From contig NZ_JARGNH010000014.1 in the NCBI RefSeq assembly GCF_029213205.1, forward strand, positions 1 through 64,000: 64,000 bases of DNA, written 5' to 3'. The position numbers and the translations under genes are program-made. This document shows, piece by piece, positions 1 through 8,952 of this stretch. Below the pieces are notes generated by a model that saw only the letters and a program-made list of their open reading frames with translations, was not told where the DNA came from and ran no database searches. This stretch comes from Pseudooceanicola sp. (GTDB lineage: Bacteria > Pseudomonadota > Alphaproteobacteria > Rhodobacterales > Rhodobacteraceae). Position 1 is the stretch's first letter. Every line of letters begins with the position of its first letter.

Positions 1-153
1 CATAAAAAGCGCCAATCGGCGAGGATCAATGTGATCATCCGGGACGGAACACCTAATGGAAGCGGTGATTTCGGAAAACCAATCGCTCTACGACTCGCTC
101 AAGCTCAAGTCGGCTTGAACCGACGCTGCGGGCTCCTGCCCCTCCGTCTCCAA

Positions 154-179
154 GCCATGCCACCCACGGGTGGCATGGC
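154..179. terminator. Perfect inverted repeat gccatgccaccc/gggtggcatggc followed by CCCCTCTTTCC; terminator or attenuator-like hairpin upstream of the ABC permease
   Basis: 12-nt arms are exact reverse complements at 154-165 and 168-179, followed by a pyrimidine-rich tract. Confidence 0.5.
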
Positions 180-203
180 CCCTCTTTCCTTCGAGTAGAG
201 TAT

Positions 204-1049
204 ATGAGCACGAAAAAGAAATGGGCCGAAAAGCAGGCGGAGTTCACCTGGGGAATTGCTTCGCTCTCCCTGTTCGCTGGGCTGTGGGAACTGGTCTGGG
301 CCCTGGGCTGGGCCAATCCCCTGTTGCTGCCGCCACCGCATATATTCTTGTCGGACATACCCGGCACCCTGAAGTTCTTTGACACCTCCAACCAAATCGG
401 CGCGATCGGCGCCGGCGGTGGTGTGATCGCATTGCTGACCACGATCGCCTGGACCACCTTTCGCGTCATGGTCGGGCTATTCATCGGCTTTGTGCTCGGC
501 GTCGCCTCCGGGGCGCTGGTTCGCTACTTCGAACCGGTGCGGAAACTGTTCATGCCGCTGGTCAGCCTGCTGGCGCCGATCTCGCCGGTCGCCTGGTTGC
601 CGGTTTCGATCTTTCTGTTTGGCATTGGGAACGTTCCTGCGATCTTCCTGGTCTTCATCACCGTCTATTTCGCCATCCTGCTCTCGACCCAGAACCAGAT
701 CGAAACCGTGCCGGTGAACTACCTGCACCTGGCACGGATCATGGGCGCATCGCGCTGGCAGACATTCTCTCGCGTGGTGCTGCCAGCCATCCTGCCGGGG
801 CTATTCATGACGCTGCGACTGAACCTCTTCGCCGCTTGGATGGTGGTGCTGATCGCTGAGGCGATCGGCGTCGGCAGCGGGCTGGGCCAGATCGTTTCCG
901 TGGCCCGTTCGACCTTCAACGCCAAGCTGGTGTTCTTCACCATGGGTGTGATCGGTATCGCCGGTTTCACGTTCGATTACGCCCTACGCCAAATCCAGCA
1001 CAAGGTTTTGTGGTGGGTACAGACCAACAACGGAGGGTCGTCGAAATGA
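204..1049 (+). CDS. ABC transporter permease, nitrate/sulfonate/taurine (TauC/SsuC-like) type
   Basis: Multi-TM protein with a BPD permease EAA-like segment (ARIMGASRWQTFSRVVLPAILPGLFMTLR). Confidence 0.9.
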   Translation: MSTKKKWAEKQAEFTWGIASLSLFAGLWELVWALGWANPLLLPPPHIFLSDIPGTLKFFDTSNQIGAIGAGGGVIALLTTIAWTTFRVMVGLFIGFVLGVASGALVRYFEPVRKLFMPLVSLLAPISPVAWLPVSIFLFGIGNVPAIFLVFITVYFAILLSTQNQIETVPVNYLHLARIMGASRWQTFSRVVLPAILPGLFMTLRLNLFAAWMVVLIAEAIGVGSGLGQIVSVARSTFNAKLVFFTMGVIGIAGFTFDYALRQIQHKVLWWVQTNNGGSSK

Positions 1050-1831
1050 ACGCCAGTATCGCATGTAAAAACGTCTCGAAGACCTGGCCTGCGGATCGCG
1101 ATGAGGATCAGGTCGAGGCGCTTCGCTTTGTCAATTTCGACGTCGCCCCGGGCGAGTTCATCATCCTTCTCGGCCCCTCGGGCTGCGGCAAGTCTACCCT
1201 GCTCTACATGATCGCCGGGCTCGAACACCCGACATCCGGCAGCGTCTTGGCCCACGGCACGGCAGTCGACAAGCCCGATGCTGACCGAATCCTGATCTTC
1301 CAGGAGGCATCTCTGTTTCCCTGGCTGACGGTGGCTGAAAATGTCTCTTTCGGGCTGTCCTTGCAGGGCGCCTCAAAGGACGAACGGCGGCAGAAGGCCG
1401 AGGAATTGCTGCAAGAGGTCGGCCTGGCGGCAAGCGCCGACAAGCGACCCGACCAGCTCTCGGGCGGCATGCGACAGCGGGTGGCGGTGGCGCGCGCCTT
1501 GGCGATGCGGCCCAGCATCCTGATGATGGACGAGCCATTTGCCGCGCTCGACGTTCAAACCAGGTCAAAGATGCAGGGTTTCCTGCAACAGATCTGGCGC
1601 GAAAGTGGCGCCTCGGTGGTTCTGGTGACCCATTCCATCGAAGAGGCGATCGCTTTGGCTGACCGGGTGGTCGTCTTCACCGCCCGGCCCGGAAAAGTGA
1701 AGGAAATCGTGCCGATCGACTTGCCGCGGCCACGCAATCCGCGCGATCCGGCTTTCCGCGACCTGCAGGATCATTTGGCCGATCTCCTGGCGGAAGAGGT
1801 CGATAACGCCTTCGAGCAGCAGGAGTTGTAG
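1046..1831 (+). CDS. ABC transporter ATP-binding protein (TauB/SsuB-like)
   Basis: Walker A GPSGCGKSTLL, signature LSGGMRQR, Walker B ILMMDEPFAALD; ATGA overlap with the upstream permease. Confidence 0.93.
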   Translation: MNASIACKNVSKTWPADRDEDQVEALRFVNFDVAPGEFIILLGPSGCGKSTLLYMIAGLEHPTSGSVLAHGTAVDKPDADRILIFQEASLFPWLTVAENVSFGLSLQGASKDERRQKAEELLQEVGLAASADKRPDQLSGGMRQRVAVARALAMRPSILMMDEPFAALDVQTRSKMQGFLQQIWRESGASVVLVTHSIEEAIALADRVVVFTARPGKVKEIVPIDLPRPRNPRDPAFRDLQDHLADLLAEEVDNAFEQQEL

Positions 1832-1833
1832 CG

Positions 1834-2715
1834 GTGACTGCGTCCAGTTTGAACGTCGCCGCACTGCACCTGCCACCGGTGCCGCTCGGTGCCGTGCCGA
1901 TGCCCGAAATCGCACAGCCGTATCTTGACCAGGCGGCAGCGCGCGGGGCGCAGTTGGTGCTGTTGCCCGAAATCTTTGCCTGGCCCTTTTTCGGCGCCTG
2001 CCCGCCAGCCGATTGGCTCCATGCTGCCGAGCCGCTCGACGGGCCGACTGTCGGCTGGGCAGCGCGGCAGGCGACGCGGCTAGGCGTTTCGCTGCTGGTG
2101 CCCTTTGTTCAGGAAAGGCCGGACGGGAAACCACGCAACGCCGTTGCCTTCGTTTCGCCTGCGCGGCCGCCGGAGTTGGTGGCCCAGAAGATTCACCTGC
2201 CCCCCCGCGGCACCGCCCGCTATGGGGAAAGCGACCACTTCTCGCCCGGCCCGCCCATTGTGCGCTGTGTAGAGATTGCCGGGTTTTCGATCGCAGTCTT
2301 CATCTGTTTCGACCGTCGCTTCCCCGAGGTTTGGCGCGCCGCGCGCGCCGCTGGGGCGGACATGATTGCCTGCCCGGTCTCTGGCCCGGCAGACGAACCC
2401 GAGGATTTCTTTCTGACCGAGCTGCGGACCCATGCGCGAGAGAACGGCCTCTACGCTTTGACCGCAGGCCGGACCGGAAACGAAACGATGCCCAATGCGA
2501 ACAGCTTTCACCACAACGCACCGACTGCGCTGGTCCGGCCCGACGGTTCGGTTGCCAGGGTTCTGGAAGCAGAGGCGGCACCGGGCGTCATCTACGATGT
2601 CATCGCGGCGCGCGAAATCGAACGCGCCCGCAGCCAACGACCTCATTTTGAAATGAGGCGCACCATCCGGGGCGACACTGCCCCGCAAGAAGGACGGAAA
2701 GAATGTCTGAACTGA
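1834..2715 (+). CDS. Carbon-nitrogen hydrolase (nitrilase superfamily)
   Basis: Likely Glu-Lys-Cys triad contexts LLPEIFAWPFF, AQKIHLPP, VFICFDRRFPEVWR; GTG start. Confidence 0.85.
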   Translation: MTASSLNVAALHLPPVPLGAVPMPEIAQPYLDQAAARGAQLVLLPEIFAWPFFGACPPADWLHAAEPLDGPTVGWAARQATRLGVSLLVPFVQERPDGKPRNAVAFVSPARPPELVAQKIHLPPRGTARYGESDHFSPGPPIVRCVEIAGFSIAVFICFDRRFPEVWRAARAAGADMIACPVSGPADEPEDFFLTELRTHARENGLYALTAGRTGNETMPNANSFHHNAPTALVRPDGSVARVLEAEAAPGVIYDVIAAREIERARSQRPHFEMRRTIRGDTAPQEGRKECLN

Positions 2716-4241
2716 TTATCGAGGCGAAATGGATTGTCTGCGGCGTTGTCGATCGCGACAGCGTCGAAATTCTTGAGGATGCGGCGGTGCTGCAGCGTGA
2801 CGGGATCATCGTTGGCTTCGGCTCGGCCGCCGCGCTCCAGGCGCAGGCACCCGAAGCCGAGGTTCGCCGCTACCCGCATCACATGGTGCTGCCTGGCTTC
2901 GTCAACAGCCACCACCATGTCGGCCTGACACCGCTCCAACTCGGCTCGCCGGATTTCCCTCTCGAAATGTGGTTCGCCAGCCGCATCCCGGCACGGTCGA
3001 TCGACCTGTATCTCGACACGCTGTACTCCGCCTTTGAAATGATTTCTTCCGGTATCACCACGGTTCAGCACATCCACGGCTGGATGCGCGGTGGCTACGA
3101 GGTGATCGAGTCCGGCGCGCGCCAGGTGTGCAGCGCCTATCGCGATATCGGTATGCGGGCCTCCTACAGCTTCGCCATGCGTGAACAGAACCGGCTGGTC
3201 TACGAGGCTGACGAGGCGTTCTGTGCCCGTCTGCCAAAAGACCTGGGCGAACAGCTGGCCGTTTTCCTCAAGGCCCAGACCTTGGATCTCGAGGACAATT
3301 TCAAGCTTTTCGACCGCCTGACCGCCGACAATGCCGACGAAGGGCGTGTGGCGATCCAGCTGGCCCCGGCCAACCTTCACTGGTGTTCGGATGACAGCCT
3401 GGTGGCACTGGCGGAGAAGTCCCGCTCGGCGAATGTCCCAATGCACATGCATGTGCTCGAAACCGCCTACCAGAAAGAATATGCGCGTCGGCGCACCGGC
3501 AAGACGGCGGTGCGGCATCTTCACGACCTCGGGGTGCTGGGGCCGAACATGACCATGGGGCACAGTGTCTGGGTGACCGAAGAGGATCTCGAGATCGCCG
3601 CCCATACCGGCACCTGCGTCTGCCACAACTGCTCGTCCAATTTCCGCCTGCGTAGCGGCGTGGCGCCGCTGAACAGCTTTGCCCAAAAGGGGCTGACGGT
3701 GGCGATGGGGCTGGATGAGGCCGGAATCAACGACGACCGCGATATGCTGCAGGAGATGCGGCTGGTGCTGCGGGCCCACCGCACGCCTGGTATGGAGGAC
3801 GATGTCCCGACCTGCCCGCAGGTGCTGCGCATGGCGACCGAGCACGGCGCCCTGACCACCGCTTTCGGCGCCACCATCGGCAAGCTTGAAGCCGGGCGAC
3901 ATTTCGATGCCGTGGTGATCGACTGGAACAAGGCGACCTATCCCTACCAGGACGACGACATCCCGCCGCTTGACGTGGTAATCCAGCGGGCCAAGACCCA
4001 GGATGTCACAGCCGTGTTCTGCGACGGCGAGGCGATCTACGAGGACGGCCGCTTTACCCGGGTCGACCGCGACGCGGTGCTGGAAGAGATTGCCGAGACG
4101 CTGGCCAAGCCGCGCACGGCAGAAGACCTGGCGCGGCGCGCGCTGGGCCATCAGGTGCTGCCGCACGTAAAGAGCTTTTACGACAATTATACCAACGAAG
4201 AGACCCGGGTGCCGTTCTACACGCCGTCCTCGCGGGTCTAA
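2703..4241 (+). CDS. Metal-dependent amidohydrolase/deaminase (AtzB / guanine deaminase-like)
   Basis: LPGFVNSHHHVG metal motif, MHMHVLET, MGHSVW, GLDEAGINDD. Confidence 0.85.
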   Translation: MSELIIEAKWIVCGVVDRDSVEILEDAAVLQRDGIIVGFGSAAALQAQAPEAEVRRYPHHMVLPGFVNSHHHVGLTPLQLGSPDFPLEMWFASRIPARSIDLYLDTLYSAFEMISSGITTVQHIHGWMRGGYEVIESGARQVCSAYRDIGMRASYSFAMREQNRLVYEADEAFCARLPKDLGEQLAVFLKAQTLDLEDNFKLFDRLTADNADEGRVAIQLAPANLHWCSDDSLVALAEKSRSANVPMHMHVLETAYQKEYARRRTGKTAVRHLHDLGVLGPNMTMGHSVWVTEEDLEIAAHTGTCVCHNCSSNFRLRSGVAPLNSFAQKGLTVAMGLDEAGINDDRDMLQEMRLVLRAHRTPGMEDDVPTCPQVLRMATEHGALTTAFGATIGKLEAGRHFDAVVIDWNKATYPYQDDDIPPLDVVIQRAKTQDVTAVFCDGEAIYEDGRFTRVDRDAVLEEIAETLAKPRTAEDLARRALGHQVLPHVKSFYDNYTNEETRVPFYTPSSRV

Positions 4242-4268
4242 TCACGCGAAACAGAATGACAGGAAAGG

Positions 4269-4290
4269 CGCCCCCGCTCACGCGGGGGCG
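4269..4290. repeat. Intercistronic GC hairpin cgcccccgc-tcac-gcgggggcg
   Basis: Perfect 9-bp stem with a 4-nt loop between two co-directional genes. Confidence 0.7.
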
Positions 4291-4300
4291 ACGGGATGAC

Positions 4301-5044
4301 ATGCGCCTTCTTCTACTGAACGGAAACACCACCACCGCGATGACCGATCTATGCGCCGTCACAGCCCGAAGGGTGGCGCGGACAGGCACCGAGATCGTGC
4401 CGCTGACCGCATCCGAGGGCTCCGCGGTGATCACCACCAGGACCGAGAACGCCCTCGCCGAGGGACCGCTGCTGGAACTGCTTGCCAAACATGGCGACGG
4501 CGCCGAAGGTGTCTTGGTCGCGGTGTCCTTCGATACCGCGCTTGCGCCGCTGCGCGAGGCCGCGCGGGTGCCGGTCGTCGGCATGACCGAGGCGGCGCTG
4601 CATGTCGCCGCGCTGCTGGGCGGGCCGATCGGCTTTGTCGGGCCAGGCCTGCGCGCCCGCAACATCTATCGCGACGTCATCATCCAGAGCGGATTGAGCG
4701 ACCGGGTGACCGGGATCGCGACGCTCGACCTAACGCCCGAAGAATACCTCTCGCCCGAAGCCACCTGTGACCGGATCGTCGCTGCGGCGCAGACACAAAT
4801 CGCAGAAGGCGCCGAGAGCATCGTCCTGGCCGGCGCGGCGATGGCAGGCATGCAGCAGGCGGTGCAGGAAGCGCTGCCGGTTCCCGTGGTCGAGGGCATC
4901 GCCGCGGCTGTCGTGCTGCTCGAAGGTCTGGTCGATCTGGCCCCGCGCAAGCCTGAGACCGGCAGCTATGCAAGGCTGCCGCCGCGTGACGTCACTCAGC
5001 GTTCACACGCACTCGCCGGGTTGTTCCGGCCCGGGCCGCGATGA
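4301..5044 (+). CDS. Asp/Glu/hydantoin racemase family protein lacking both expected catalytic cysteines
   Basis: MRLLLLNGNTTTAMT N-terminus typical of the family; the two Cys motifs read LVAVSFD and IVLAGAAMAG. Confidence 0.8.
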   Translation: MRLLLLNGNTTTAMTDLCAVTARRVARTGTEIVPLTASEGSAVITTRTENALAEGPLLELLAKHGDGAEGVLVAVSFDTALAPLREAARVPVVGMTEAALHVAALLGGPIGFVGPGLRARNIYRDVIIQSGLSDRVTGIATLDLTPEEYLSPEATCDRIVAAAQTQIAEGAESIVLAGAAMAGMQQAVQEALPVPVVEGIAAAVVLLEGLVDLAPRKPETGSYARLPPRDVTQRSHALAGLFRPGPR

Positions 5045-5049
5045 GCACG

Positions 5050-5763
5050 TTACAGGCGCGTCATCTCGGCCCCGTCGCGCCACTTGCGAACCTCATCGCG
5101 CAGCACGGCTTCGAGATCGCTCTTCACCGGGGTCGTCGCCGTCGGCTTGAACCGTCGTTCGACCTTCAGCAGATGCGCGGCCATCGCATCAGCTGCGGCC
5201 GGCCCGTCGCGCTCTTCGATCGCATCGCAGATCCCGCGATGCTCGCTGATGCTGGTGTGGTGTTGCAGCGTGGCATCGAAATAGCTGTCCAGCATGATGG
5301 TGCGGATCAGCAATTCCTGCATCTGGCGGATGATGAAATCGTTCGCAGTCAGCTTGGCGAGTTCCAAATGGAACCCGCCGGACAGTCGATTCGAGGTCGC
5401 CAAGTCGCGCCCCAAAGCCGCATCTTCGATCTCGACATGGGCCTTGAGCCTGGCGAGATCCGTGTTGCTCGCGGTTTCGACGACCGACAGAACGATTCCG
5501 GTCTCGACGACGCGGCGGGCCTCGTAAAGCTGTCTGGTTTCGTCCAGCCCGGCATTGACGACGAAAGCCCCGCGATTGGGGATGAGGTCGATCAGCCGCT
5601 TGTGGCCAAGCTTGTGCAGAATCTTGCGAATTCGTTCCCGCGTGACGCCGAAAACCGCGACGAGTTTCAGTTCTCCCAGTTGCGTACCAGGCGCGAGCCG
5701 CGCCGACAGCAGCGTGTTGGTCAGGATCTCGTAAATCGCGTCTTCGTCAATCGTGGGGCACAT
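5050..5763 (-). CDS. GntR family transcriptional regulator (FCD/FadR subfamily)
   Basis: N-terminal wHTH (TQLGELKLVAVFGVTRERIRKILHKLGHKRLIDLIPNRGAFV) plus FCD C-terminal domain. Confidence 0.9.
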   Translation of the reverse strand: MCPTIDEDAIYEILTNTLLSARLAPGTQLGELKLVAVFGVTRERIRKILHKLGHKRLIDLIPNRGAFVVNAGLDETRQLYEARRVVETGIVLSVVETASNTDLARLKAHVEIEDAALGRDLATSNRLSGGFHLELAKLTANDFIIRQMQELLIRTIMLDSYFDATLQHHTSISEHRGICDAIEERDGPAAADAMAAHLLKVERRFKPTATTPVKSDLEAVLRDEVRKWRDGAEMTRL

Positions 5764-5803
5764 ATCGGAGGGTCTGCTTTGAAGCTTCGTCGGTCACGAA
5801 TAT

Positions 5804-5817
5804 GCACAATTGTTCAC
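5804..5817. promoter_or_regulatory. Candidate GntR operator, imperfect palindrome tgcACAATTGTtca
   Basis: 8-bp perfect palindrome acaattgt (5806-5813) in the divergent GntR/amidase intergenic region. Confidence 0.35.
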
Positions 5818-5933
5818 ACAGTGAAAGCAACTAGCCACGAAACAGCAAAAACGCAGTTTCAGCTCGTTGACGGCCAAACCGACGCGGGTTGCCGGCCTCA
5901 CTGCCGTGCTCGCCCGGACACGGAGCACGCATC

Positions 5934-7253
5934 ATGACCGCCAACCAGCTGACCGTCTCGCAGGCCCTCGAACGAATGCGCCGGGGCCTTCTGTCGCCAC
6001 AGGAACTGCTGACCGATTGTCTCGACCGGATCAGGCAGAAGGAAGACTCGACCCAGGCATGGCTCCATCTTGACGCCGAGGCGGCACAACGGTCTCTGGC
6101 CGCGCCGGACAAGGCGGCGGGCCAGCGCCTGCTGCCGGGCATCCCGGTGGGGATCAAGGACATCATCGACGTCCGCGGCATGCCGACCAGTTGCAATTCG
6201 CCGGCCAGTTCACACGACGCGGCGACGCGCGACGCGGCCTTCGTCGGACTTCTGCGCGCACAGGACGCGGTGATATTGGGAAAGACGGACACGGTCGAGT
6301 TTGCCTCGGGCGGGCGCCGCGCCCGGACCCGCAACCCGCATGATCCCCTGCGGACGCCAGGGGCGTCCTCGTCGGGATCGGCGGCGGCGGTTGCTGATTT
6401 CATGGTGCCGCTGGCCTTCGGCACCCAGACGGCGGGCTCGGTCATCCGCCCGGCGGTGTTCTGCGGCATCTACGGCTTCAAGCCCAGCCATGGCGCAATC
6501 AGCCTCGAAGGCGTCAAACCCGTCGCGCCCAGCGTCGACACGCTGGGCTGGTTTACGCGCTCCGCGGCTGACCTGGCGCTCGTCGCTGGTGGCCTCGGCC
6601 TCGCCCTGCCAGCCGCCACCGCCCCTTCGGTCGGGCTGAAGGGCTTGCGACTGGGGCTGTGTCGCACGCCCTATTGGCACCGCGCCGAGCTGGCCGGACG
6701 GGCTGTGCTCGACCGGGTTGCGGATCGCCTCAGCGCGGCCGGGGCGGAGCTGGTCGAGATCACCCTACCCGCGCCGTTCGACGGGCTGGCCGAGGCGCTC
6801 GACATCATCAGCCAGGCCGAGGGCGGGCGAGCGCTGCAGACAGAATACGTGACGCAGGGGACGCGTCTGGCCCCGGACTTCCGCCAGCGGGTCGAACAGG
6901 CATCTGCCCTCTCCGCCAACGAATTGCTGCCGGCGCTCGACCTCGTGGCGGCCTGCCGTCCCGCCTTTGACGCGCTGTTTCGCGATGGTCCCGACGCGCT
7001 GATCACGCTGGCTGCGCCCGGGGTTGCACCGCTGCTGGCCAAGGGGACAGGCGACCCGATCTTCTGCGGGATGTGGACCGCGCTCCATGCGCCAACCCTC
7101 GCCATTCCCGCCGGACGAGATCCGACCAGCGGGATGCCCATCGGGATACAGATCGTCGGCGCACGCCAGTCCGACGGGGCATTGCTGGCGCTTGGCGAGT
7201 GGATCGCCAAGGTGATAGATCCGGCAGCTTCGCCGGCCCGCGAGGAGAATTGA
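5934..7253 (+). CDS. Amidase (amidase signature family)
   Basis: GIPVGIKDIIDVRG, GASSSGSAAAVA and GTQTAGSVIRPA contain the Ser-cisSer-Lys residues. Confidence 0.92.
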   Translation: MTANQLTVSQALERMRRGLLSPQELLTDCLDRIRQKEDSTQAWLHLDAEAAQRSLAAPDKAAGQRLLPGIPVGIKDIIDVRGMPTSCNSPASSHDAATRDAAFVGLLRAQDAVILGKTDTVEFASGGRRARTRNPHDPLRTPGASSSGSAAAVADFMVPLAFGTQTAGSVIRPAVFCGIYGFKPSHGAISLEGVKPVAPSVDTLGWFTRSAADLALVAGGLGLALPAATAPSVGLKGLRLGLCRTPYWHRAELAGRAVLDRVADRLSAAGAELVEITLPAPFDGLAEALDIISQAEGGRALQTEYVTQGTRLAPDFRQRVEQASALSANELLPALDLVAACRPAFDALFRDGPDALITLAAPGVAPLLAKGTGDPIFCGMWTALHAPTLAIPAGRDPTSGMPIGIQIVGARQSDGALLALGEWIAKVIDPAASPAREEN

Positions 7254-8507
7254 ATGGATGAAACCGAACGCGAGGCCGGCCGCCAGCTGATGCGGCGGTG
7301 CGACCAGCTGGCAAGGTTCAGCGAGACGCCGGAGCACCTGACGCGGCGCTTCCTGACCGAACCTTACCGGGCCGCCCTCGACCAGGTGGCCGCCTGGATG
7401 CGTGGCGCCGGCATGGAGCCGCACAGCGACGCCGCCGGCAACCTGATCGGTCGTTACGAGGGCCAGCAGCCGGACAAGCCGGTGTTGCTGCTGGGCAGCC
7501 ATATCGACACTGTTGTTGGTGCCGGGCGCTATGATGGCATGCTGGGCGTTCTGGCCGCGATCGCTTGCGTCGAGCGGATGCAGGCCACGGGCTATCGCCC
7601 ACAACACCCGGTTGAGGTGATCGTCTTCGGCGACGAAGAGGGCGCCCGGTTCGGCGTCGCGATGATCGGCAGCCGGGCCTTTACCGGAACACTGCCGACA
7701 GAATGGCTGGACAAGACCGACGCCAGCGGCATGTCGCTGGCCTGCGCCCTGCGCGCCTACGGGCTCGCGCCCGACCGCCTGGGCGCGGCGCGGCGCGACC
7801 CGGCAACGCTGCTTGCCTATCTGGAATTGCATATCGAGCAGGGCACCAGGCTTGAACAGGCAGGTCTCCCGGTGGCCGCAGTCACCCGGATCAGCGCGGT
7901 AAAGCGGGCCCGGTTGCGCCTCACCGGGGCGTTGGGTCACGCGGGAACGGTCGCAATGTCCGAACGCCGCGATGCGCTGACCGGGATGGCAGAGGTCGTT
8001 CTCGCCGTCGAGGCGCTGGCGCGGCGTGGCGCTTGCATCGCCACCGTCGGCAACGTTACGGCCAAGCCCGGCGCCGCCAATGTCATCGCCGGCCATGCCG
8101 AGGCGCTCCTTGATATCCGCGCGCCCGAGAACGCGGCGCTGGAGGCCGCGTTGGCCGAGTTGACCACCACCGGCCAGGCCATTGCGACCCGCCGCGGCCT
8201 GAGCTTCACCGTCGAGACCTTCTATCATGCCCCGTCGGCCGCCTTCGCGCCCGGGTTGGTCCGGCTGGCCCAGCAGGCTCTGGGCCCTAGGGGGGCCGCC
8301 GCACCGGTGTTGATCAGCGCCGCCGGGCACGATGCCGCCATGCTGGCGCCGCTCGTTCCCTCGGTGATGCTTTTCGCCCGCTGCCGCGGCGGCATCTCGC
8401 ACGCGCCAGAAGAAGAAATCACCGCCGAGGACGCGGCGGCGGCGATCACTGCCTTTTCCACGCTGGTCGATCTGGTAGATCGCGCCGGCCCTGCCGCAAC
8501 CGTTTAA
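7254..8507 (+). CDS. M20 family hydrolase, N-carbamoyl-L-amino-acid hydrolase / allantoate amidohydrolase-like
   Basis: LLGSHIDTVVGAGRYDG, VFGDEEGARFG, LELHIEQGTRLEQ. Confidence 0.9.
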   Translation: MDETEREAGRQLMRRCDQLARFSETPEHLTRRFLTEPYRAALDQVAAWMRGAGMEPHSDAAGNLIGRYEGQQPDKPVLLLGSHIDTVVGAGRYDGMLGVLAAIACVERMQATGYRPQHPVEVIVFGDEEGARFGVAMIGSRAFTGTLPTEWLDKTDASGMSLACALRAYGLAPDRLGAARRDPATLLAYLELHIEQGTRLEQAGLPVAAVTRISAVKRARLRLTGALGHAGTVAMSERRDALTGMAEVVLAVEALARRGACIATVGNVTAKPGAANVIAGHAEALLDIRAPENAALEAALAELTTTGQAIATRRGLSFTVETFYHAPSAAFAPGLVRLAQQALGPRGAAAPVLISAAGHDAAMLAPLVPSVMLFARCRGGISHAPEEEITAEDAAAAITAFSTLVDLVDRAGPAATV

Positions 8508-8528
8508 CCACCCGAACTGGAGACACCG

Positions 8529-8942
8529 ATGAAAAAGCTTGAAGTCACCATTGCCAACATTGCCTTCGAGGCAAGGTTTGAAGAGGCTGCCGCCCCGCAG
8601 ACCGTCGCCGCCTTTCGTGCCCAATTGCCCTTCACCGGAAAAATCGTCCATGTCCGCTGGAGCGGCGAGGCTGTCTGGATCCCGCTGGGCGACAAGGATT
8701 TCGGCGTCGCCTACGAGAACCATACCAGCTATCCGGCACCCGGGCAGATCATCCTCTATCCCGGCGGAATCAGCGAGACCGAGATCCTGCTCGCCTATGG
8801 CGGGGTGCATTTCGCCAGCCGCATGGGCCAACTGGCGGGCAACCATTTCATCACCCTGACCTCCAATCTCGACAAACTGCCAGAGATCGGTCGCCGAGCT
8901 CTGTGGGACGGCGCGCAGGAGATCCGCTTCGAGGAGAAGTAA
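8529..8942 (+). CDS. DUF3830 family protein (predicted cyclophilin-like fold)
   Basis: Family-like sequence GKIVHVRWSGEAVWIPLGD...YPAPGQIILYPGGISETEILLAYGG. Confidence 0.75.
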   Translation: MKKLEVTIANIAFEARFEEAAAPQTVAAFRAQLPFTGKIVHVRWSGEAVWIPLGDKDFGVAYENHTSYPAPGQIILYPGGISETEILLAYGGVHFASRMGQLAGNHFITLTSNLDKLPEIGRRALWDGAQEIRFEEK

Positions 8943-8952
8943 CTGGCCGGCC

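Noticed and set aside
53-484. Small minus-strand ORFs and a possible upstream SBP C-terminus in the first 120 bp
   Set aside because: The candidate C-terminal frame (MEAVISENQSLYDSLKLKSA) is interrupted by a stop at 32-34; not enough sequence to support a gene.
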